Source: Isoetes taiwanensis (Eukaryota; Streptophyta; Lycopodiopsida; Isoetales; Isoetaceae). From it: 64,000 bases of DNA. How positions within the stretch are numbered: the first letter of the stretch is position 1; each line of letters opens with the position of its first letter. This document shows, piece by piece, positions 12,301-20,496 of this stretch. Below the pieces are notes generated by a model. It saw nothing but the letters and a program-made list of their open reading frames with translations, did no database searches and was not told the DNA's origin. The DNA lies in contig JAJEKV010000754.1 in NCBI GenBank assembly GCA_021234155.1, forward strand, positions 32,287 through 96,286. Direction: 5' to 3'. A program made the position numbers and the translations under genes.

Positions 12301-12984
12301 AAGCAAGATTGAGGCTTATGGATGACGACATCCATAATGGGAGTGGAAGGCATTTCTAGATTTTCTCATGAAGGGATTGCCCCAAGTTGAGCTAAGCGCC
12401 AACGATTGGGAAGGAAATGCATAGAGTAACTAAAATTATACATGATTGTTAATGACATCCAACATATTGAAACCACTTCGCGGAGACCGATCACCTCGCT
12501 AAGAAGGAATCATTACTAGGATAATTGTTGACCATGTATAAAGCTAGTACCTCCAAGGAATAATCCAATCGAATGAAAAGAAGTAATCTAACAAGTCCGG
12601 CCAACTTGTTATGATGACATCAATTCAATTGATAGGAATATTCCAAGAGAGTAAATAACTAAGAAAAGGGGGATATTTAGAATATAAAATTAAATAGCAG
12701 ATGAAAGGCACATCGAGAAATAAGAAACATATTAATCACATAGTCTCTTGAGGCAAAAAGAATTGTCATGATAATAAAAACCTTGCAATTTAGAATTGTT
12801 CTAAATAATTCAATAACTCATCGCTTAGGGATAGATATGTTAAACATGATAGCTGCATCCATCATAGATGATTAAATATGTTAGCTAAGGCTAGTAAATT
12901 AATGTGTTAGGTAAGAAGCAAATAGAATAGCTAAGATGTTATGACAACATCAATTAAGGGGATAGGATACATTGAGGTGTAGGA
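9357..12984. other. Non-coding LARD interior
   Basis: Purine-rich plus strand with repeated words such as CAAGAAG and CATCGAC, which look like eroded coding sequence, but stop codons are frequent in all frames. One 108-residue frame (10766-11092) is hydrophilic, without recognisable motif. No retroviral pol motif (GYHQIR, YVDHQ, FVDD, HHCC) was found on either strand. Confidence 0.5.
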
Positions 12985-13200
12985 CCACTTTCTTATGAAG
13001 AAAGTGGGGGCTCAATCTTAGGACTGAACCTACCTACATCTTAGGGGTTGAATCGCCATCCAATTAGTCCAACCCTTAGAATAGAGTTCCTTTCAAAGTA
13101 GCCAAAGCACATAGGTGAAGATGGATAGATGCTTAATGTCTATGTGTCCTTCAAAGATGCAAGATTAATGCGGTAAACCAACCGCACCAAAGCAGGGGCC
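12985..13200 (+). other. Hairpin and purine-rich segment before the 3' LTR
   Basis: A perfect 10-bp stem, CCACTTTCTT/AAGAAAGTGG with a 3-nt loop, lies at 12985-13007; its right arm runs into a purine tract ending GTGGGGG. A second short purine run, AAAGCAGGGG, directly precedes the right LTR at 13189-13198 and is the best candidate polypurine tract for plus-strand priming. Confidence 0.4.
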
Positions 13201-16200
13201 AATCAATGGAAGAAATGCAACGGCCAAGTCAGTCTCCAAATTAGTCGACACCCCACTCAATGGGGAGATGTATTCTAGCCTTAGCGGGTGCGACAACTAA
13301 GGTGGGGAGAGGCTTTGCATAAATTTCTTACGCCATGATTCTATTGTTTGCATTCAAGATTTAGGAATGAGCTAGTAGCCTAGCTCTTAATTAAATTATT
13401 CGTGGTTGTCAACTCCATATAACTACATAAATTATATAATCTTAAATATGTTATCATGCGAGGGGCATCGATAGCACTCCATGATGGCATGTATCATAAG
13501 CTTTAATGCCTTGTTGATAAATTATATGTTCATAATAAATGCGCATAGATAGTTTTGTCTTGTGTAGATATCTCAAAGATCGAGATAAAGTAAGATAATA
13601 ATTACATAAAATCTTAGTTAAACCTTCTAAAGGATGTAATTCCTTCCAAAGGCATTTAAGTAACTTTCATAGATCCCGACAAATATAATAAGAATTTGTA
13701 TATCTTTCCATAAGTATAGCAAATATAAAGTATATACATGTAAAGGTTGATACATCACCAACCAAGTAGCGGCAGAGTCATCACGCTCAACACTTGGATC
13801 CGATGATATAAATCCTAGCCATATGATAAACAATTAAATACATTTCAAACTAAGTATGGCATCGATAATCGTATGATGACATATCTTAAAGGTCGTGAAA
13901 GTTATCATATAATAGTTAGTTAAATGTAATACTATTGAAGCAATATATCCAATACTACTATAATGTTAATATAAAAATATTACCGTAAGGTAATTAATAT
14001 AATTGCATGCATTAGGGAAGTCCAAAGCAGAATCATGCAGGGTCCAAAGGCGTAATGTTTATTTAAGACGTTAACGGATGCTAGCCGACATGCAACAGAT
14101 TGGTGGAGGAAGTACAAAGATATCCTCTAGCGAGAAGAGGTCGGCGAAGAGCATAGCGACAAGCTCAGATCGACAATTGCATAGATGAAGCTCGCACGGG
14201 CGGTTGGTTGAAGTTTCTGCAGATCGGGCGATTACAAAGATCGGTGAATCTCTGCATCGACAATTGCAAGAAGCTTGCTCCAAGGTGGGCTGGACAATTC
14301 GGGATAACCAAAAGAGTAGGTAACCAATCCTATAAGTTGGACCCTTTGCACACTTTTAAAGAAACATAGTGTTTTCCGGTGTAAGTCTCCTAAAGAAACA
14401 CATTTCTAATCCGGAGGAAGCAATCGGAGAGACCAAAGTTACGGAAACAATGGGCTTATCACCTTGAGATTGTTCCGCAGGTTTCTTTTCAGATCCTATA
14501 AGAAGACAAGAAGATCTCAATCCTCCAATACCCAATGAAAGAGACACTTACAAGTGGAAGACGCCACGTGGGGCACTACAAATAGATCTTGAGAAGCAGC
14601 ACCGCAACTCATGGAGCAATGCAATGGTCGGCTCGTCAACCAAGTAATCGACATCGACACCCAAGAAATCGGGCTTAGGCATGTCGATTTGGGTTTTAGA
14701 TTAAATTTCATGTGTAGCTAAGATTAATCTACGATGCACCTATGCTAGGTATGGGTTGCATGCGTGGTTATCGATGATGAGACCACCACGGTGATCTCTA
14801 GGGACGTGGTGTAATGTCATTGTAGGCATGACCGCTGGTTTTGTTTGCACGAAGTTGGGAGGTAGATTAGAAGGTCTACTGTCCCCACGGAAGTACACGA
14901 CTTCTAGAGATAAGAGGTCATTGAGGGGAATGCATGATAGGAAAAGCACCTCTAGTCAATGCCTACGGGGAGGGCCCTTCCGCCCCCATATACTGGAAGG
15001 ACCCTATCTCCCACGTTGGCCAACTACAGTGTAGGCATGAGTGGCATATAGGCATGATAGGCGCTGTCTCCACGGCCATGATGGAAGAAACATAATCTTC
15101 CTATGTCGAGATATGCCTTGCATCCATATAATTGTATCTAATGGGTGGTTCCCCTAACAACCAATATCTATAATAATTAAATGTATGCTAAGCGTAGTGT
15201 GGACCTGCAGCCAATAGGGGAGTTCCACGAGGAAGGTCACATCTTGCAAAGACTTGCAACACATAATTTTTGTCACGATGTGTTGTAAGGAAACCATGTG
15301 GAACCTTAAGTAGGAAATTTTGGAACTATGTTAATAATAATAATGGTGTAAGCTATAAAATTTTGTGAATAATAATAGATGATAAAGTAAGAGGGTGAAA
15401 GACTCCCCTTACCATAGTATGATATTAAACAAGGATTGGGGGTAATTTTGCTATACATCCTATGTGTATTAAATGTGATCAAGTAGGATATGCAGTTTCC
15501 AAGGTGGAGACGCTGCGGATGCCGAGGACGCATCAAGTCAAGGGGGGGAGAATGTGACGCTCCAACATAATATACCAATACGATATTATATTGTTATCGC
15601 CATCCGCATACGTCACGGATGACATGTACTTATGGTGACGATATAGGTTGCATCTAGGGGGCAACATTGAATGTTGTGCATGTTAAATAAACATACACAA
15701 TTAATAACCCCATGGACCCTTATTACAAATGGCCAAATCCCATTTGGCCAATATCTAACCTAACCCTAAGGGTTTCTATAAAGGGCTTTTCCCTAAAACC
15801 CTAAACCTTTCTTCTTTTTGCATTTTAGGGTTTTTCCTAGAGCTCCTCCTCCTCTCTCGAAGTTCGTGGTCTCTTGGAGCCATTTCGCCAAGTATGGACT
15901 TCAATCAAGATTGCCGAGTCCGGAAAGCCGGATTTGCACAATGCATTATCGACAACAGCCATCTTCGCCAAGATCAGAGCATGGACGCCTCGAGGGTCGT
16001 GAGCGGGTCAGGAGCGTGTATCTAGTTGTTCACAGCAAAACCGCCTTTGGGCAAGGCAATAGGCTGGTTTAGTATGTTAGATCAACTCTAGAGGCCTTAT
16101 AGATCCCCGGTGATCATAAGCCCTAACTAAGGAACCTAACTCGCTGTTTAGGTAGATAGATTAGATGATATTCTATTTCAGCCGCGGATGTTGTATGTAT

Positions 16201-17131
16201 TTCACCGGGGATCTCCATGTATTGGGAACGGGTAGAGACCCAAAGTTGCAGCGATGATCCTAGGTAGCACCACTAGTTCCCATTATATATGCCCGCAGGT
16301 AATGTGAGCCCGCCTCGGGTTGTGGGTGAAGGGCTAGGCCTGCTGATAAGGAGGAACTTGTCTCATCACCGGACCGGAATCTCCTCGGGTAGTAAGGCCC
16401 ATATCGGGGTCTCGCAGCTAGGGCTTAATGGCTTGTCACCGCGGTGGGCAAGGCATGAGCTCGACACTCGTGGGGTGGTGGATATGACCTTCCAAAGGGA
16501 GTTCAAGTCAATCAATGGCGGGCCCCCAGTCACTGTGGATGAGCATGGATGCCTCCGGAGGAGAGGCAACTCTTCCTACCTCATCGGACCGGGGAGATGC
16601 AACCAAAAAGTAGTAGCCCCCTCCGCCATTCCACCCGGCAGCTACACGGCCGAAGTCCCAACACTTTTCAGCCTACTCGCAGTGTGTACGGGAGGGGCTG
16701 GATGGAGTGGACTACCCTAAGCCATAGTTCTATGCCGCCCAAATCCATTGCCATGAATTCGCCTCAGAATGAACTCGGAGACCCTAGCCGCGGGCCATCC
16801 CCCGAGTCCGAGCCCCCGGTAGGATCCCCTTGTTATTTATGTTATGTGATGATGTTATTTCTATGGTATTATATCTCTCGTGATGTTGTATTGTATTCAC
16901 CCTCGAGGTAATTTGTATTTGTTTACCGTTAGTTGTGCTCACGCTTGTTTATTCACGCCTGCCAGATAGGTCTTCCTCGATGGAAGACGGGTGAATGACA
17001 CATCCATTCTTCCTTTGTTGGCTCACCCCGGGATGGGAGTGGAGTCGTGGATGGCCCCCCCGCTGTAGCCGCCTGTGGGGAATGCTCCTCCTTCAATAAC
17101 ATGTGGGCATTGTATATGAGTAGGGACGCCA
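13201..17131 (+). repeat. 3' LTR of the LARD-like element
   Basis: Partner of 2641-6891, about 3.93 kb, uninterrupted where the left copy has its MITE. It carries the same TATA/telo-box region (about 15765-15815) and the same end, after which similarity to the left LTR's downstream DNA stops abruptly and a Gypsy RT fragment begins. Frames such as 16289-16720 and 16549-16911 are broken in the other copy and are not genes. Confidence 0.9.
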
Positions 17132-17310
17132 CAATTTGGCTAAAGGGTTATCATCAGATAAGGGTGAAGGAGTCGGATGTTCATAAGACTGCATTCAGGA
17201 CCACTGGTCATTTTGAATTTTTGGTGATGCCTTTTGGATTAACGAATGCTCCTGCTACTTTCCAGAATGATGAATGAGGTGTTTTTATTTGTTGGAAAAA
17301 TGGGTATATT
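17132..17310 (+). pseudogene. Ty3/Gypsy reverse-transcriptase fragment
   Basis: Reads [20 protein letters not shown], then [20 protein letters not shown], the classic fingers/palm region of Ty3/Gypsy RT. A frameshift after ATFQ leads to MMNEVF, again as in Gypsy RT, before similarity fades; the catalytic FxDD region is not intact. The left half of the RT (upstream of the DLxSGYHQIR motif) is absent because the LARD LTR ends exactly here, and I do not find it left of 2641. Confidence 0.85.
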
Positions 17311-17836
17311 CGCATGTGTATTGCTCTACATGATATGGTGATTTTAATTACTTAGATATAGAGCTTGGGGTTTATGTTTTGTTCCATTTGTATCGTAGCC
17401 CTCCCTTGGGAACCTTAATTCGGTTTATACTTTACAATTCGGTTAATACTTTACATATATAGAAAACAGAACCTTTAAGTCTGGGTTATACTTCATATAT
17501 ATAGGAAAAGTGCCCAACGTTGTTGGGGCTTTTCCATTTTTTCATTTAAAATTTGTTTGACAATAGACCCACTCTATTTTATAAAAGATGTTAGAAACAA
17601 TTGTTTATTTCTAAACCTTTAATCGGGGTTAATGTTTATTTCTTGTTGTTATATAAGGGATGTAACATTTAATCAAGATAACACAGAGTGCTCTAATGTT
17701 GTTATCTCAAGGCCAAAAATTGTGCTTTTTTACCCTTTATTATTTTCTACTTTCCATTATGCGAGTTCTTTAAAATGCCGAGAACACCAAACTATGACCT
17801 TTAAACATTTGCAATTTCTCAAAATCGAAGACAATA
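17311..17836. other. AT-rich spacer with a strong inverted repeat
   Basis: No coding motif. At 17504-17535 GGAAAAGTGCCCAAC is mirrored by GTTGGGGCTTTTCC, giving a near-perfect stem of about 14 bp with a tiny loop. Just left of it, TTTATACTTTACA-like words recur (17420-17500). The block could be flank or the left edge of the Replitron-like element. Confidence 0.45.
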
Positions 17837-17863
17837 ATGTGGCCGAAATTTGGAATGTTATTT
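17837..17863 (+). repeat. Left 27-bp direct repeat
   Basis: Exact match to 20040-20066; the bases on either side differ (ACAATA/TTGTAA here, GAGAATG/GAAATT there). Candidate terminal direct repeat or long target duplication of the HUH element. Confidence 0.9.
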
Positions 17864-18173
17864 TTGTAACCTAAGATTTTTAATGGTGTGTGGGTATTCG
17901 TATGTGAGTATATTATTTTGCTGACGGTGGCAGGGGGGATTCGAAACCCTAGAATGTAGGCCGAGCATCTTCTGCCCGGTTGGCAGGAATTGGTAGTGCC
18001 ACCGTACGGTGCTCCAGGGATGGCGGAGCTGCTGAGGCCGGAGGTTCTTATGTGTTGTGCCTCTGGGATGTTGCTTTTTTTGGATTTTGGGAGAGGTGGA
18101 GTGTTCTCGAAGGGCACATAGGTAAGCCGACTGTGTTCTTGTCTGCCTTTGTTTTTGCCTGTAATTTTCTGCC

Positions 18174-19175
18174 ATGTCTCTGAAGAGGGCAGCGAGAAAG
18201 GGGAAGAGTGTTGGTTGATCTGTTCCTGGTTCTCTGAGCCACATTATAAACCTGAGTTCTTCCAATTCCCAAGAGAATGGTCGTGGTTTTTCTGTTGAGC
18301 AGGACTGGAATGTTATAGATGTGAGTGTTACCTTAGGTCTGTCTGGGCAAGATGTGCCCATGTTGCAATAGGAGGTGTGTTGCTGGAGCTGTGGCCATGG
18401 AACGTGGTGCTACTGTAGATCATTTGTATTGTCAGGCTGTGTTTAGAGCCCGGTTTAAAAGTACTAGGGCCATGAATGATGCCATAAAAAAAGATTTCAA
18501 TTGGATTTGTAAGCCTCCTGGTGTGATATTGGTATGCAAAGCCCTTAAGAATACTCGTCTTCATTGTTTTGAGGGTATGATTGGGTATTGTATGAAGGAT
18601 GTGGGAAAGGTTCATTATGTCTGCCATCTTCATAATGTGAGTGAGGCTGCCATCGAGAAAGGTAAGGATTTGTATTTGAGACGGGGAGCTGGTGATACGA
18701 AAAATTTAGTTGTTCTTGATAACAAAAACTTGTTGAATCGAGCTGCCCATTTTGTGAACTACCACAGGAACCGTAGATTGACTGCTAGTTTGTTGTACAT
18801 ACACTGGCCAGGATGAACCTTTCTGGAAAATTTACCTTGTCTAATTCTTAAATTATCCCTTCTAACACTGCCCATATTAATGAGCACCGTGTCCGGGCTG
18901 CATAGAGAGTTCTGCTCAATCCTAGTCACTGCATGCCATCGGATATGAGGACGATTTTGTTTGGGCTGCCAGCAGGTTTTGTACATGTGGAAAGGAATGG
19001 GCTTGGGAGGAGGCGGTATTGGGATGATGCTATTCCTGCCGATGAACAAGATAATAACTTTGAGGATATTCATGATGCTTCTTATAGTGGAGACAGTGAT
19101 GATGTTGTGATTCTTCAGCCTGGTGTGGATTTCATCCCTGTGCACAAGGGTGATCGTACCATGGCTATTGGATGA
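18174..19175 (+). pseudogene. HUH Rep endonuclease, Replitron type (broken)
   Basis: Starts MSLKRAARKGK at 18174. Motif I (VSVTLGL, 18321-18341) lies in this frame; the frame then shifts near 18375 into 18376-18816, which carries ERGATVDHLYCQAVF (motif II; HUH would be HLH, here HLY at 18421-18429) and GMIGYCMKD (motif III, Tyr codon 18586, Lys codon 18595). A second shift near 18810 leads to a C-terminal part (SGKF..IIPSNT..RVRAA*RVLLNPS) resembling the Replitron C-terminal domain, ending at 19175. Nonsense codons at 18216 (TGA) and 18369 (TAG), plus two in the C-terminal part, look like C-to-T or G-to-A changes. A catalytically active protein is excluded. Family assignment rests on my reading of the motifs, without a search. 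Confidence 0.65.
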
Positions 19176-19248
19176 TGAATTTGGTTGCTTCTTCATTGTA
19201 CAATTGGGTTTGTTTTCATAGCTTTGTTTGTTTTTAGTTGCAGGGGAT

Positions 19249-19659
19249 ATGAAGACTGGTGGGGAACTAGTTGCTAGCGTGGAGCAACCTACTGTGTATT
19301 TGCCTGAGTCTTTTATTTCGTCTGCTGTAGAAGCATCCCATCCGGACCCTGTTGTGTTCTCGGCTGAGCCTGAGGCAGCATTTTCTGCTCAAGAGTTCGT
19401 GAATAGTGTTATCCAGGTTGGAACTGAGGCGCATAGGATTGTGGCATGCTTGCGCTTGCTTAGGCGGCAGCTTAGAGGGTTTTATGTCTCAATTGACAAT
19501 ACCATATCTGTTGTGGAGTGGGAGCATTTGAGGGTGCCCGTTTCTGAGTTGCACATCTTGTGCTCTCATATGAGCCTTGCGAGGGTCTTGCTTGTGCAAG
19601 AAATATGGCAACTAGATGCAGTTATTAGGCATGCACAAAGTGGCTCGGCTATGAACTGA
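19249..19659 (+). CDS. 136-aa frame downstream of Rep, unknown
   Basis: Preceded by a good acceptor (TTTTTAGTTGCAG, ending at 19242), then ATG at 19249 and an uninterrupted frame to TGA at 19657-19659. It is acidic at first (EQPTVYLPES, EPEAAFSAQ), with an Arg/Leu-rich helix (CLRLLRRQLRGFY) and a leucine-rich C-terminal half. It is intact although the Rep before it is broken. It may be a second exon of the Rep gene or a separate accessory protein; I recognise no domain. Confidence 0.35.
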   Translation: MKTGGELVASVEQPTVYLPESFISSAVEASHPDPVVFSAEPEAAFSAQEFVNSVIQVGTEAHRIVACLRLLRRQLRGFYVSIDNTISVVEWEHLRVPVSELHILCSHMSLARVLLVQEIWQLDAVIRHAQSGSAMN

Positions 19660-19764
19660 TCCCTTTACATGTTCTTATTCTATTGGCTTCTGTTTTTGTG
19701 TGTGGAGTTGTGAAACCTTGATCTGGACTTGTATTGCTAAAATAATAGGTATGCTTTGCTTCTA

Positions 19765-20035
19765 AATAACGTGTTCAATAAGTTTGAGAAGGCTGCAATT
19801 GGTTAAGAGGTATGTATGCTTTGCTAGTTATGAAATTGGTTGTGGTAAATAACGTGTTGAATAAGTTTGAGCAGGCTGGAATTGGTTAACATGTATATAT
19901 GGTTTGCTGGCTCTAAAATTGGTTGTGAATGTGACGTATTGAACAATTTTGAGCAAGCTGCAGTTGTTAAACAGAATTGTGTGTTGTAAATATGATGTGT
20001 TCAATGAGTTTGAGCAGCCTGCAGTTGTTTAAGAG
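19765..20035 (+). repeat. Four degenerate tandem units of 60-83 bp
   Basis: Units start near 19765, 19848, 19928 and 19989. Each has the core AA[C/T]GTGTTSAATAAGTTTGAGC followed by AGGCTGCA-like sequence and a spacer with TGCTTTGCT..AAATTGGTTGTG. A fifth core occurs beyond the hairpin at about 20303-20335, so the array seems interrupted by 20036-20302. It lies at the 3' side of the HUH element. Confidence 0.75.
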
Positions 20036-20039
20036 AATG

Positions 20040-20066
20040 ATGTGGCCGAAATTTGGAATGTTATTT
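20040..20066 (+). repeat. Right 27-bp direct repeat
   Basis: Second copy of 17837-17863; it starts within four bases of the last tandem unit. Confidence 0.9.
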
Positions 20067-20118
20067 GAAATTGTGTATTGAAATGATATGCTGGTACTGA
20101 CTTCTTTGCTTTGTTAGT

Positions 20119-20210
20119 GGGCTTCGGCCCCTAAGCATACTAGGCATCCCTCTTGTGGGATGCCTAGTATGCTTGGATGAGCGTCGGAACTTATACTGGG
20201 GTTCGACTCC
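20119..20210 (+). repeat. Tandem hairpins followed by a B-box
   Basis: GGGCTTCGGCCC (about 20120-20130), a 4-bp stem with a TTCG tetraloop, is followed at once by a perfect 18-bp stem: AAGCATACTAGGCATCCC (20133-20150), loop TCTTGT, and its exact complement (20157-20174). At 20200-20210 a pol III B-box (GGTTCGACTCC) follows. Together they look like a designed structure: an element terminus, a tRNA-derived sequence, or a small foldback insertion that split the tandem array. Confidence 0.8.
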
Positions 20211-20496
20211 ACCTCGTTTAGAATATGTAGCACAATAGCAGGGCAAAGTGTCATTCTCAATATAATAGCTGCTAGTGAAAGGATCCTTTTCAAGGAGTTT
20301 ACACACGTTGAATGAGTTTGAGATAGGCTAACAATGCCACTAAATGGATGACATGTCTTTTCTTGAGGGATGAAGTTTGGTGCGCAACGGGATAGTTGGC
20401 GAGCATTTCGGCCATTTATTCTTTCATGGAAAATGCGTGAGACTGAGAACCCCTATAAGGCAGATACTCTATTTGTGAACATCAAGGAGGGCACTG

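Larger units (their letters stand above)
2641..17131 (+). mobile_element. Giant LARD-like non-autonomous LTR retrotransposon
   Basis: About 14.5 kb bounded by direct repeats (2641-6891 and 13201-17131) that align end to end. Without the 316-bp MITE in the left copy, both are about 3.93 kb. The left repeat is followed within a few bases by a primer-binding-like site resembling the initiator tRNA-Met complement; a short purine-rich run precedes the right repeat. I found no gag, protease, RT, RNase H or integrase motif in the 6.3-kb interior on either strand. Very long LTRs around a non-coding interior match the plant LARD class (for example Sukkula of barley), which is mobilised in trans. LTR ends are certain only to about 10 bp, and no clean target-site duplication was found. 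Confidence 0.82.
17837..20066 (+). mobile_element. Replitron-like HUH transposon relic
   Basis: A 27-bp direct repeat, ATGTGGCCGAAATTTGGAAT plus GTTATTT, occurs at 17837-17863 and 20040-20066 and brackets a degenerate HUH Rep gene, a second open frame and a four-unit tandem repeat. Replitrons are eukaryotic transposons, first described from green algae, that encode one Rep-type HUH endonuclease and spread without a DDE transposase. That this pair marks the true ends is inference; hairpins just outside (17504-17535, 20133-20174) are alternative end structures. The copy cannot be autonomous, given its frameshifts and nonsense codons. Confidence 0.55.

Noticed and set aside
20061-20306. 81-codon minus-strand frame
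   Set aside because: Crosses the perfect hairpin and the B-box region; palindromic DNA yields the open frame.
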